Shown here one piece after another: positions 55,808 to 64,000 of a DNA stretch of 64,000 nt. Where the stretch lies: assembly GCF_017068395.1 (NCBI RefSeq), contig NZ_CP070619.1:2232001-2296000 (forward strand). Reading direction: 5' to 3'. Source of the stretch: Rhodococcus pseudokoreensis (lineage in GTDB: Bacteria > Actinomycetota > Actinomycetes > Mycobacteriales > Mycobacteriaceae). The position numbers and the translations under genes are program-made. Numbering within the stretch: position 1 is the stretch's first letter; each line of letters begins with the position of its first letter. The notes under the pieces were generated by a model. That model was not told where the DNA came from and ran no database searches. It was given only the letters and a program-made list of their open reading frames with translations.

Positions 55808-57923
55808 GTCCGCGCCCCCGCTCGACGCAACCCGGCCCACGCCCGTCGCTGCCACGGCCGACGCCGAGGAGCCCGGACGCTACGACATCCTCGCCCTCGT
55901 GTCGGCGGCGGTCGGTGCGCTGGCGCTGGCTCCGCTCTCGCCGGAACTGCGCGCGATCCTGCTTGCGACGTTCATCCTCACCGGGCCGGGCCTGGCCGTG
56001 GTGACGTGGATGAGACTGCAGGCACCCGCGGTCGCCGCCGCAATACCCCTGACCGGTCTGTCGATGATGACGGGCTTCACGGCGGTACTCGGATGGGCGA
56101 ATCGCTGGGTTCCCGTCCCGTTCCTGCTGACCCTCGTCGCCGGGGTGACGGTTTCGACCCTCCTCCACGCACGCCACGAGGGCGGACTCGCCACGCTCGC
56201 CCCCTCCGCACTTCGGGGAACGACGTTGCGGGGCAACGCACCCCTGCTCGTGACGCTGGCGATGATCGGCGCCTGGATGGCCGTCCTGCCGGGGTTGATC
56301 GACGTGCCCTATTCCGAGTTCGGTCTGCTGGCCGTCGGCACCGGGCCGGGACTCGTGCTCGTCGTGGCATCAATGGTCGGGGCCTTCACGTGGGCGCTGC
56401 GAAGGAATCACCTCGTCACCGCCGTGTCGATCATCGGCGCCGTGATCCTCGTGCAACGCGCGACCGTCAGCCTGATCACCGAGGCGCCGATCTACACATG
56501 GACGTACAAGCACATCGGCGTCGTGGACTACCTGCAGCAGCATCAGACGCTTCCGCCGCGCGGTATCGACGTGTACGGAGAATGGCCGGCCTTCTTCACA
56601 GCCTTCGCGTGGTTCGGCGAGATCACGTCCGTCGACTCACTGCTCGTCGCACAGTGGTTCGCGCCGGTGATCCATGCCCTGCTGGCGTTGCTCGTCGGCG
56701 CCCTCGCGATGTTGCTGGGGCTGGAGATCCGGCACGCGCTCGCCGCCGCGATGATCATCGAACTGGTGAACTGGGTCGGGCAGGACTACTTCGCTCCCCA
56801 GGCGTTTGCACTGCTCATGGCCGTCGCGATCCTGGCGCTGCTCATCGCCTCCCGGACTAGCCACCATGCCGGATATATCGCACTTCTCGCGTTCGCCGCG
56901 CTCATCCCGACACATCAGCTGACGCCGTACTGGCTGCTCGGGGTCATCGTCGCGCTGGCCGTGACACGGCAGATCAAGCCCTGGTGGCTCCCAGTCCCGT
57001 ACCTGGCGATGCTCGTCGGCTACCTGGTGCCGCGGATGTACGTCGTACTCCCGCACGGGTTGTTCTCGGGGGTGAATCCCGTGGCCAACGGATCCAGCAA
57101 CGTCGAGTACGCGGGTTCGCTCGGCAAGCTGTTCACATCCACGATCTGCCGGGGAATGTCCGCCGCGGTGATCGTGCTCGCCGTCGCCGGAATCTTCGTG
57201 TGGTGGCGTCAGGGCCGGCCGTTCCTCGCACCGGTGATCATCGCCTTCAGTTCGTTCTCGCTGCTCTTCCTGCAGAATTACGGCGGCGAGGCGATCTTCC
57301 GGGTGTACTTGTACGCGCTTCCCGGGTGCGCAATCCTGATCGCTCCCCTGTTCGTCACGACGGTCACGCACACCGGTCGTCATGCCGTTCTCGACCGAGT
57401 GACCGCATCATTCGCCGCAGTCGCGCTGATTGGTGCGGCTGTCGCCGGAATGCAAGGGTATTACGGGCTGTGGTCTCTCGTCGTAGAGTACCGATCGCAG
57501 GTCACGCTTTTCGATGACCTGACCGCGGACATCCATGGCCCCGCGATGATCACCAGTCTGGATTCGGCGGGATTCCCCAGTCGCGGCACCGCCGACTACG
57601 CCGATCTGGCCAAGTACGATCAGGATTTCGACACGCCGATTGTGGACCGATGGCCGGAGTTTCCGGTGAAATTTCCCGATGCCCGACAGTTCGAGGACAT
57701 CACCCTGGTCGCGGAATCGAGCAGTGCAGAAACCTATTTCGTGTTCACACGGCAGGCCCTGGACGCCATCGACTACTACCGGTACTTCACACCGGAGGCA
57801 GTGGCAAAATTCGAGGGTCAGTTCCGGGACAGTCCGCAGTGGTCGATCCGGTTGCAGGACGAGCACACGATCGTCTACCAATTCGATCGCACCGGTTCGG
57901 GAGCAGCCGGCGCCGGCGGCTGA
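55800..57923 (+). CDS. large polytopic membrane protein of the glycan cluster
   Basis: About 707 residues with some 14-16 hydrophobic segments up to about residue 560, followed by an exported-looking C-terminal domain of roughly 150 residues (DDLTADIHGPAMITSLDSAG, AETYFVFTRQALDAIDYYRY). A loop contains YLQQHQTLPPRGIDVYGEWP. The shape resembles GT-C glycosyltransferases or polysaccharide polymerases, but no diagnostic motif was seen. GTG 55800 overlaps the GH16 stop; an earlier GTG at 55776 is in frame. It may polymerise or extend the lipid-linked glycan (inference). Confidence 0.6.
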   Translation: MTRSAPPLDATRPTPVAATADAEEPGRYDILALVSAAVGALALAPLSPELRAILLATFILTGPGLAVVTWMRLQAPAVAAAIPLTGLSMMTGFTAVLGWANRWVPVPFLLTLVAGVTVSTLLHARHEGGLATLAPSALRGTTLRGNAPLLVTLAMIGAWMAVLPGLIDVPYSEFGLLAVGTGPGLVLVVASMVGAFTWALRRNHLVTAVSIIGAVILVQRATVSLITEAPIYTWTYKHIGVVDYLQQHQTLPPRGIDVYGEWPAFFTAFAWFGEITSVDSLLVAQWFAPVIHALLALLVGALAMLLGLEIRHALAAAMIIELVNWVGQDYFAPQAFALLMAVAILALLIASRTSHHAGYIALLAFAALIPTHQLTPYWLLGVIVALAVTRQIKPWWLPVPYLAMLVGYLVPRMYVVLPHGLFSGVNPVANGSSNVEYAGSLGKLFTSTICRGMSAAVIVLAVAGIFVWWRQGRPFLAPVIIAFSSFSLLFLQNYGGEAIFRVYLYALPGCAILIAPLFVTTVTHTGRHAVLDRVTASFAAVALIGAAVAGMQGYYGLWSLVVEYRSQVTLFDDLTADIHGPAMITSLDSAGFPSRGTADYADLAKYDQDFDTPIVDRWPEFPVKFPDARQFEDITLVAESSSAETYFVFTRQALDAIDYYRYFTPEAVAKFEGQFRDSPQWSIRLQDEHTIVYQFDRTGSGAAGAGG

Positions 57924-57951
57924 GCACCAGAAACGAGGGAAAAGAACGACA

Positions 57952-58082
57952 ATTTCCCTAATAACGGGGCATAGGTTTGTTTTGTCTCAGAAATGTGGAA
58001 GACTGGTCTGATCGGAACCCGAGCCGACACCGCCCCTCGTAGGCGCGCCGGCCGGTGGGGGCCGGGGCGGGAGATCAAGACG
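57952..58082 (+). promoter_or_regulatory. conserved leader B of the glycan cluster
   Basis: This copy carries the 36-base block (57992-58027) and the 17-base GGGGCCGGGGCGGGAGA block (58058-58074) of leader A, with the middle shortened by about 65 bases. An A/T-rich start (AATTTCCCTAATAACGGGG, then GGTTTGTTTTG) also matches. It begins just after the large membrane protein gene, so it probably drives a second transcription unit for the modification and CDP-sugar genes. Confidence 0.7.
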
Positions 58083-58235
58083 ATGGCGAAATCGGATGAC
58101 GCGCTCACAACGACGCGCGAGACCCTGATGCTTTCGGGCCCGTCTATGCCACCGCACACCAGGCGGCGGACGGCGATGCCGTCGAGCGTCATTCGGCGCT
58201 GCCTCCGACAGTCACCGAGTATCGACACGATGTGA
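58083..58235 (+). CDS. possible 50-aa leader ORF or gene remnant
   Basis: ATG 58083 follows GGGAGA, the same initiation region that starts the glycosyltransferase at 49325. The peptide MAKSDDALTTTRETLMLSG begins like that transferase's N-terminus (MVTNSEAAHTSRR) but then diverges and ends at TGA 58233-58235, ten bases before the oxygenase gene. Either a leader peptide or the start of a truncated duplicate of the transferase. No function can be assigned. Confidence 0.35.
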   Translation: MAKSDDALTTTRETLMLSGPSMPPHTRRRTAMPSSVIRRCLRQSPSIDTM

Positions 58236-58245
58236 GGACAAACCC

Positions 58246-59175
58246 ATGGCATTCGTTATTTCCACCGAGTCCGACGTCACGGACGAGGCCCGACGTTCGC
58301 GAATCTTCTCGGGCGAGGTGTTCTGCTTCCCGCCCCGCGACTCAGTCCGCGCTTTCGGCGAATTCGCCTGGGAGCTTATCGAAGCCGCGTTCGGCGCGCA
58401 CAATCCGCTGACCGCCCACGACGACCTCCCGGTCGAGGAGTACGTGCGCATCCTCGGACCTCTGAAGACCGGCTTCACCCACCATCCCCATTCCAAGGAA
58501 CTCCTGCGGAACGTTCTCGTGGACCTCGGAGCGGACATCACCCGGACATACTTCGATGTGCCCAAACTGCGCGCGGTACCGCCGGCGTCTTATCTCACCG
58601 CCGGCCTGGGATACAACTACACACCGCACCGCGACACCTGGTACTCCTCGCCGCAGTGCCAGAACAACTGGTGGGCACCGATTGTCGGAGTGACGGACAG
58701 GAGCTGCATGGCATTCCATCCCGAGTACTGGCAGCGGCCGACCGACAATTCGAGCGCCGACTTCGACGCCTACGAATGGAACCGGTCCTCCCGCCGCGAC
58801 GCCGCGCTCTACATCAAGGAGGATCCGCGGCCGCATCCCCGGCTCAGCGGACAGGATCCCGGCAGCGAAGTCCGGATCCTCGGTGAGGCCGGATCGATCC
58901 TGTCGTTCTCCGGTGCCCAACTGCACGCAACGGTGCCGAACACCACCGGTCAGGCCCGCTTCAGTTTCGACTTCCGCACGATCAGCCTCGACGATCTGAT
59001 TACGCAGGCGGGCCCGAAGAACGTCGATTCCCATTCGACCGGGACCTCCGTCCGCGACTACCTGCGCGCCGATACCTACGACCGGGTACCCGACGACATC
59101 GTCGCGATGTACGACCAGGGCGGCAGCCCCGACGGCGTCCTCGTATTCGATCCGTCCGTACTCGAAGTCACGTAG
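58246..59175 (+). CDS. Fe(II)/2-oxoglutarate-type oxygenase-like protein
   Basis: A 309-residue cupin/jelly-roll protein. The metal motif HRDTW (H and D in YTPHRDTWYSSPQCQNNWW) with a distant HATVPNTTG and the 2-oxoglutarate-side arginine in ARFSFDFRTI fit a non-haem Fe(II)/2-oxoglutarate-dependent oxygenase. The FHPEYWQRP segment is distinctive. GAGGA lies seven bases before the ATG. It may hydroxylate or desaturate a sugar in the pathway that follows. No exact family was recognised. Confidence 0.65.
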   Translation: MAFVISTESDVTDEARRSRIFSGEVFCFPPRDSVRAFGEFAWELIEAAFGAHNPLTAHDDLPVEEYVRILGPLKTGFTHHPHSKELLRNVLVDLGADITRTYFDVPKLRAVPPASYLTAGLGYNYTPHRDTWYSSPQCQNNWWAPIVGVTDRSCMAFHPEYWQRPTDNSSADFDAYEWNRSSRRDAALYIKEDPRPHPRLSGQDPGSEVRILGEAGSILSFSGAQLHATVPNTTGQARFSFDFRTISLDDLITQAGPKNVDSHSTGTSVRDYLRADTYDRVPDDIVAMYDQGGSPDGVLVFDPSVLEVT

Positions 59176-59199
59176 AACGATCAGCGAGGAGCCGGTGAA

Positions 59200-60252
59200 A
59201 TGACCGACAGCGCACCATCACCCCTGCGAATTCTGGTCACCGGGAATTTAGGGTACCTGGGCGTGGAGATGACTCCGCTGCTCGTCGGCCTCGGACACGA
59301 CGTCGTCGGCCTCGACACCGGCTACTTCGACGGGTGCGACTTCCTCGCACCCCCCGATCCGTTGCCGACGCTGCGGATCGACGTGAGGGACGTCACCCCG
59401 GCGGATCTCGTCGGTTTCGACGCCGTCGTCCACCTCGCCGCCCTGTCGAACGATCCACTGTCCGACATCGATCCGAGCCTGACGTACGACATCAACCTCG
59501 CGGCCTCCGTCCGGCTCGCGAGAGCGGCCAAGACGGCAGGCGTCGGCCGGTTCGTGTTCTCGTCCTCGTGCAGCCTGTACGGCGCGGGCAGCGATCTCGA
59601 ACTGGATGAAGGGGCGCCGTTCAATCCCGTGACACCGTACGGGGAATCGAAGGTGCGGGTCGAACAGGAGCTGTCCCGGCTCGCCGACGACGACTTCACG
59701 CCGGTGTATCTGCGGAACGCCACGGCGTACGGTCTCTCGCGCCGGTTGCGGGCGGACGTCGTCGTCAACAATCTGCTCGGGCACGCGGTGACCACAGGCA
59801 AGGTGCTGCTGCAGAGCGACGGCACACCGTGGCGGCCGCTCGTTCACGTTCTCGACATCGCGCACGCGTTCGCGCAGGTACTCACAGCGCCCAGGCAGGT
59901 CGTCCACGATCAGGCATTCAACGTCGGACGGGTCGGCGAGAACTACCAGGTGATCGACATCGCCCAGCTCGTCGCCGACATCGTACCCGATTGCGCCGTT
60001 GGTCATTCCGTCGGAGCCACGCCCGACATCCGCGACTACCGCGTCGACTTCTCGAAGATCGAGCGGGAACTGCCCGGGTACCGGCCGCAGTGGACGCTGC
60101 GCCGGGGAATCGAACAACTGTGGGCGGCATACTCCGACGGCGGAATGACCGCCGAGCAGTTCGAGGGTCCGCAGTTCTTCCGGTTGCGGACCATCCGGCA
60201 GCACCTCGACCGGGGCCGGCTCGACAGCGACCTGCGTTGGGTGTCGACATGA
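59200..60252 (+). CDS. NAD-dependent sugar epimerase/dehydratase (extended SDR)
   Basis: A 350-residue extended SDR. The Rossmann TGNLGYLG (residues 14-21), HLAALSNDP, the catalytic serine and YXXXK (SSSCSLYGAG, YGESK) and the sugar-side FVFSSSCS and NVGRVGENYQ elements are present. It probably acts on a nucleotide sugar, for example as a 4,6-dehydratase or epimerase or 4-ketoreductase. ATG with GAGGAG upstream; ATGA overlap with the aminotransferase-fold gene. Confidence 0.87.
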   Translation: MTDSAPSPLRILVTGNLGYLGVEMTPLLVGLGHDVVGLDTGYFDGCDFLAPPDPLPTLRIDVRDVTPADLVGFDAVVHLAALSNDPLSDIDPSLTYDINLAASVRLARAAKTAGVGRFVFSSSCSLYGAGSDLELDEGAPFNPVTPYGESKVRVEQELSRLADDDFTPVYLRNATAYGLSRRLRADVVVNNLLGHAVTTGKVLLQSDGTPWRPLVHVLDIAHAFAQVLTAPRQVVHDQAFNVGRVGENYQVIDIAQLVADIVPDCAVGHSVGATPDIRDYRVDFSKIERELPGYRPQWTLRRGIEQLWAAYSDGGMTAEQFEGPQFFRLRTIRQHLDRGRLDSDLRWVST

Positions 60253-61439
60253 TCGAGCCGAAGACGCTGCCGGAAGTCGACGAACGCGACGCCGTGCGCG
60301 AGCCCGACCGGATTCCCGTTGCGGGTCCGTGGGTGACCGACCTGGAGGTCCAGTACGTCGCGGAGGCTGCAGCGAACGACTGGTACACGCACGCAGGCGA
60401 ATCGGTCGGCCGCTTCGAGACCGAGTTCGCCGGCTACCTCGGCACCGGATCCGCCTCGGCCGTGCCGCACTGCACGTCCGCGCTGCATCTCGCGATGCTC
60501 GCCCTCGATGTGGGTCCCGGCGACGAGGTGATCGTGCCGGAGTCGACGTGGGTGGCGACGGCGGCCCCGATCACCTACGTCGGCGCTACCCCGGTCTTCG
60601 CCGACATCGATGCCGACACCTGGTGTCTGTCAACCGAATCGCTCGCGCGGTGCGTAAGCACCCGGACCGCGGCCGTCGTCACCGTCGACCTGTACGGCGG
60701 AATTCCGGACATGGCGGCCGTCCGGTCGGTCGCGGGTCGCATTCCGATCATCGAGGACGCCGCCCAGGCCATCGGCGGCAAGCTGCACGGCCGTTTCGCC
60801 GGCACACTCGGAGACATCGGAACGTTCAGCTTCCACGGCACGAAAACGTTGACGACCGGTGAGGGCGGGATGGTCGTGACGGATCGGGGCGACCTCGCAG
60901 AACGGATCCAGCGGCTGCGTGACCACGGCCGCACTCCGTCGGATCACCGGTACTTCACCACCGAGGAACTTGCGTACAAGTACCGGATGAGTAGTCTGCA
61001 GGCCGCATTCGGCCGAGCGCAGTTGTCGCGCATCGACGAACTCCTGGACAAGAAGCGGCAAATCTTCGAATGGTACGAGGAGCGCCTCGCGGATGTTCCC
61101 GGTGTGGACCTGAACCATCGGCGGGACGGCCTCACCAACACGTTCTGGATGGTCACCGCCGTCGTCGACTCGGACTACCGTCTGACAGCCCGCCGATTGA
61201 TGGAACTGTTCGACCTGCACTCGGTCGACACCCGACCCTTCCTCCCTCCCCTCAGTTCGCTGCCCGCGTTCGCGAGATACCAGACCGCCGTGACTGCGGC
61301 GCGGCGCAACAAGACCGCATACGACATCGCTGCGCGCTCGATCAACCTGCCGTCGGCACTCATGCTGACCGAGGAGCAGGTCGACCGGGTGTGCGACGTG
61401 CTCCACACCATTCTTCGACCACGTAAGGAACGCTCATGA
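60249..61439 (+). CDS. DegT/DnrJ/EryC1-family enzyme (sugar aminotransferase or dehydrase fold)
   Basis: A 396-residue PLP-fold protein. The PLP lysine is K199 in FSFHGTKTLTTGEGG; ESTWVATAAPITYVGATPVF and EDAAQAIGGKLHG (the PLP-binding Asp) are standard. Family members transaminate keto sugars or, with the lysine replaced, act as dehydrases (RfbH); here lysine is kept, so transamination is the default reading. It would place an amino group on the sugar handled by the epimerase. The start overlaps the epimerase stop and the stop overlaps the next ATG. Confidence 0.87.
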   Translation: MIEPKTLPEVDERDAVREPDRIPVAGPWVTDLEVQYVAEAAANDWYTHAGESVGRFETEFAGYLGTGSASAVPHCTSALHLAMLALDVGPGDEVIVPESTWVATAAPITYVGATPVFADIDADTWCLSTESLARCVSTRTAAVVTVDLYGGIPDMAAVRSVAGRIPIIEDAAQAIGGKLHGRFAGTLGDIGTFSFHGTKTLTTGEGGMVVTDRGDLAERIQRLRDHGRTPSDHRYFTTEELAYKYRMSSLQAAFGRAQLSRIDELLDKKRQIFEWYEERLADVPGVDLNHRRDGLTNTFWMVTAVVDSDYRLTARRLMELFDLHSVDTRPFLPPLSSLPAFARYQTAVTAARRNKTAYDIAARSINLPSALMLTEEQVDRVCDVLHTILRPRKERS

Positions 61440-62245
61440 AAGCCGTCATTCTCGCCGGTGGACGCGGCACTCGAATCAGCGAGGAGTCGCAGAGCCGGCC
61501 GAAGCCCATGGTCGAGATCGGTGGGCGGCCGATCCTCTGGCACATCATGAAGATCTACGGCGAGGCCGGCGTCACCGAGTTCATCATTCTGCTCGGCTAC
61601 AAGGGCTACATGATCAAGGAGTACTTCGCCAACTACTTTCTGCACATGTCCGACGTGACGATCGACCTGGCCACCGACACGACCAAGACGCTCTCGTCCA
61701 AGACAGAGCCGTGGACCGTCACCCTCCTCGATACCGGCGCCTCGACCATGACCGGAGGACGCCTGCTGCGCGCAAAGGAACACATCGGCGACGACGTCTT
61801 CTCGTTCACGTACGGCGACGGCGTCACCGACGTGGACATCCGCAAGGTCGCCGACTTTCACCGGGAGTCCGGCTCGATCGCGACCGTCACCGCGGTCCAG
61901 CCGCCCGGACGCTACGGCGCGCTCCGGATGGAGGAGGACAGAGTGCAGTTCGAGGAGAAGCCCAGGGGCAGCAGCGGCTGGGTCAACGGCGGATTCTTTG
62001 TGGCACAACCGTCCGTCCTCGACTACATCGACGGCGACGACACCGTCTTCGAAGGAGCTCCGCTGGAACGGCTTTCGTCCGACGGCGAGCTTTCTGCCTA
62101 CCAGCACGCCGGCTTCTGGCGGGGAATGGACACTTTGTGGGACAAAATTTACCTCAACGAACTCTGGGACAACGACAAGGCGCCCTGGAAGATCTGGAAC
62201 GACGGACTCGGCGGCGAGGGAGACGATCATGAGTACTCCCTGTAG
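61436..62245 (+). CDS. rfbF: glucose-1-phosphate cytidylyltransferase
   Basis: Makes CDP-glucose from glucose 1-phosphate and CTP. The sequence LAGGRGTRISEESQSRPKPM followed by VEIGGRPILWHIM is the family hallmark, with TYGDGVTDVD, VNGGFFVAQP and HAGFWRGMDT in the expected places. Length 269 aa. AAGGAA lies seven bases before the ATG. It sets the nucleotide carrier of the pathway as CDP. The usual partner, CDP-glucose 4,6-dehydratase (RfbG), is not obvious; the extended SDR at 59200 may fill that place. It overlaps the next gene by 17 bases. Confidence 0.9.
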   Translation: MKAVILAGGRGTRISEESQSRPKPMVEIGGRPILWHIMKIYGEAGVTEFIILLGYKGYMIKEYFANYFLHMSDVTIDLATDTTKTLSSKTEPWTVTLLDTGASTMTGGRLLRAKEHIGDDVFSFTYGDGVTDVDIRKVADFHRESGSIATVTAVQPPGRYGALRMEEDRVQFEEKPRGSSGWVNGGFFVAQPSVLDYIDGDDTVFEGAPLERLSSDGELSAYQHAGFWRGMDTLWDKIYLNELWDNDKAPWKIWNDGLGGEGDDHEYSL

Positions 62246-63461
62246 GCATTGCGGCACCGCACTGGAGCAGTCGTTCTGCGACCTCGGCATGTCGCCTCTC
62301 GCCAACTCGTATCTCACCGCGGATCAATTGGATCGACGCGAAGTGTTCTACCCCTTGCATGCGTACGTCTGCTCGAAGTGCCTCCTCGTCCAGCTCGCCG
62401 AGTTCGAATCGGCGGAGTTCATTTTCACCGACTACCTCTACTTCTCGTCGTATTCGCAGAGCTGGCTCGATCACGCCCATCAGTACGTGCAGGACACGAC
62501 GACCCGGTTCCACCTGGACAGTTCGAAGCAGGTCGTCGAGATCGCCAGCAACGACGGGTATTTGCTGCAGTACTTCGTCGGGTCCGGCATCCCGTCGCTG
62601 GGCATCGAGCCTGCCGAGAACGTCGCAGAAGTCGCCGTGCAACACGGGATCGACACCCGAGTCGGGTTTTTCGGAACGTCGATGGCGAGCAAACTCGTCG
62701 GCGAGGATATCCGCGCCGATCTCCTGATCGGCAACAACGTCCTGGCCCACGTACCCGACCTGAACGACTTCGTCGCGGGAATGGCGATGGTGCTCGCAGC
62801 GGACGGGGTGATCACCATGGAGTTCCCTCACCTGCTGCAACTGATCGAGCACAACCAGTTCGACACCATCTACCATGAGCACTTCTCCTATTTCTCGCTG
62901 CTGACCGTCACCCGCGTGTTCGCCGCCCACGGGCTGCGGCTTTTCGACGTCGAACAGCTCCCCACCCACGGTGGGTCGCTGCGGATCTACGCGTGCCATG
63001 CCGAGTACCCCCGTCACATCACGACCCGGCGGCTGCGGGAGCTGGGCGAGCTGGAGCAAGCGGCGCGTCTCCACCTGCCGGAGGGCTACGCCGCCTTCCC
63101 GGAGCGGGTGAAGCGCACCAAGCGGGCGTTGCTCGAATTCCTCGTCGACGCACGCAACCGCGGACTGTCGACGGCAGCCTACGGCGCACCGGCCAAGGGC
63201 AACACCCTGCTCAACTACTGCGGGATCCGCGACGACCTGCTCGACTACACCGTCGACCGGAGCCCCCACAAGCAGGGCAAGTTCCTGCCGGGAACCCATC
63301 TTCCCATCTACGCGCCCGATCACATCCGCGACACCCGCCCCGACTTCCTGCTGATCCTTCCGTGGAACCTGCGGGACGAGGTGATTCGGGACATGTCGTA
63401 CATCCGCGACTGGGGTGGCAGATTCGTCGTCCCCGTTCCCGAACTGGCCGTGCTCGACTGA
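62229..63461 (+). CDS. zinc-binding sugar C-methyltransferase
   Basis: A 410-residue SAM-dependent enzyme of the TylCIII/NovU type. Four N-terminal cysteines bind zinc (CRHC, C5 and C8; CSKC, C48 and C51); the SAM domain has VVEIASNDGYLLQYF and FGTSMA; the C-terminal domain has FEHFSY-like HEHFSYFSLLTV, GGSLRIY and AAYGAPAKGNTLLNY. Such enzymes add a methyl group to C-3 of a nucleotide-linked 4-keto deoxysugar, giving branched-chain sugars. Its ATG is inside the cytidylyltransferase gene, so the two are coupled. Confidence 0.88.
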   Translation: MSTPCRHCGTALEQSFCDLGMSPLANSYLTADQLDRREVFYPLHAYVCSKCLLVQLAEFESAEFIFTDYLYFSSYSQSWLDHAHQYVQDTTTRFHLDSSKQVVEIASNDGYLLQYFVGSGIPSLGIEPAENVAEVAVQHGIDTRVGFFGTSMASKLVGEDIRADLLIGNNVLAHVPDLNDFVAGMAMVLAADGVITMEFPHLLQLIEHNQFDTIYHEHFSYFSLLTVTRVFAAHGLRLFDVEQLPTHGGSLRIYACHAEYPRHITTRRLRELGELEQAARLHLPEGYAAFPERVKRTKRALLEFLVDARNRGLSTAAYGAPAKGNTLLNYCGIRDDLLDYTVDRSPHKQGKFLPGTHLPIYAPDHIRDTRPDFLLILPWNLRDEVIRDMSYIRDWGGRFVVPVPELAVLD

Positions 63462-63533
63462 ACCCGGATCTGCGACTGCAGGACTGCGATACCTGCGTGT
63501 ATCGTGCTGATTCCGGCTTCGAGGGGATGGGGA

Positions 63534-64000
63534 ATGGCGGCAGGTACACGGGTCGGCTCGCAGTTCGGGCGCTACCATCTCCGGGCTCTGCTCGGACGAG
63601 GTGGAATGGGTGAGGTGTACGAGGCGTACGACACCACCAAGGATCGCACCGTCGCACTCAAGATCCTCGATGTCGACCTCGCGAAAGACCCCACCTACCA
63701 GCAGCGGTTCCGCCGCGAATCGCATGCTGCGGCACGGCTGCAGGAGCCGCACGTCATCCCGATCCACGATTGGGGCGAGATCGACGGTGTGCTCTACATC
63801 GACATGCGCCTGGTCGTCGGGCAGGATCTGCGGGCGCTGCTCCGGTCGCGTGGCCCGATGGGCCCCGCACACGCGGTCGCGGTCGTCGACCAGATCGCGG
63901 CGGCGCTCGACGCCGCGCACGCCGACGGTCTCATCCACCGCGACGTCAAACCGGAGAACATCCTCGTCACGGCCGGTGAATTCGCGTACCTCGTCGACTT
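63534..64000 (+). CDS. Ser/Thr protein kinase, 5' part, runs off the window
   Basis: The N-terminal kinase domain is intact as far as it goes: glycine loop LLGRGGMGEVYEAYD, the ATP-binding lysine in VALKIL, and the catalytic loop HRDVKPENIL. This is the PknB-like bacterial family; membrane segment and sensor domain, if any, lie beyond base 64000. ATG 63534 gives MAAGTRVGSQFGRYHLRALL. It follows the methyltransferase gene by 72 bases and may or may not belong to the glycan cluster. Confidence 0.9.
   Translation, partial: MAAGTRVGSQFGRYHLRALLGRGGMGEVYEAYDTTKDRTVALKILDVDLAKDPTYQQRFRRESHAAARLQEPHVIPIHDWGEIDGVLYIDMRLVVGQDLRALLRSRGPMGPAHAVAVVDQIAAALDAAHADGLIHRDVKPENILVTAGEFAYLVD

Noticed and set aside
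58098..58260. An alternative plus-strand frame before the oxygenase gene reading DAFGPVYATAHQAADGDAVE
   Set aside because: It has protein-like composition, but no start codon follows the preceding in-frame stop, and it runs through the well-placed oxygenase start.

Overview
The window is high-GC DNA with many GTG starts and dense stop/start overlaps. It carries a furA-katG pair, a BioQ-type operator, a catabolic-type HMG-CoA reductase and actinobacterial small proteins. Together these point to a Rhodococcus-like (Nocardiaceae) actinobacterium chromosome. Nothing in it looks like a phage, plasmid backbone, transposon, CRISPR array, rRNA or tRNA. Identifications come from reading motifs by eye, without database searches.

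Left part (1-7.2 kb): eroded coding remnants at the edge; a LysR regulator with a PrpF-family isomerase and a MatC-like carboxylate permease (a small organic-acid uptake and isomerisation locus); two small secreted proteins of unknown role; and two further gene remnants. From 7.4 to 15.9 kb lies a complete 2,3-butanediol/acetoin catabolic locus: acetoin dehydrogenase E1alpha, E1beta, E2 and E3, a dedicated lipoyl synthase, a small protein, an AcoR-like regulator without an AAA+ domain, and a diacetyl reductase/butanediol dehydrogenase. The acoA and dehydrogenase promoters share a 17-bp box.

Middle part: katG with furA (16.3-19.0 kb), a two-component system (19.6-21.5 kb), and two related sugar/cyclitol cassettes (22.1-25.1 and 36.6-40.2 kb). 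Each cassette has an oxidoreductase, a TIM-barrel isomerase and a LacI regulator, and the two share an operator core. Between them are a LysR/CitMHS/AtuA locus (25.1-29.2 kb) and a biotin-linked operon (29.2-34.7 kb) in which bioY and the two ECF transporter genes are interleaved with two adenylate-forming ligases and a thiolase. The operon has a BioQ-like palindrome lodged in the end of the upstream eamA gene.

From 40.3 to 46.5 kb is a locus for mevalonate catabolism: PucR/GAF regulator, class II HMG-CoA reductase, HMG-CoA lyase and a TctA-like permease with a small membrane partner. It is followed by a GntR/AbrB-family pair and an FBP zinc-finger protein.

The right end (49.1-63.5 kb) is an exopolysaccharide or glycoconjugate cluster: four family-2 glycosyltransferases, a flippase, a GH16 hydrolase, a large polytopic membrane protein, an oxygenase-like protein and a CDP-sugar set (epimerase, DegT aminotransferase-fold enzyme, glucose-1-phosphate cytidylyltransferase, sugar C-methyltransferase). 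Two transcription units in this cluster begin with nearly the same untranslated leader, which I regard as the most unusual non-coding signal here. The window ends inside a Ser/Thr protein kinase gene.
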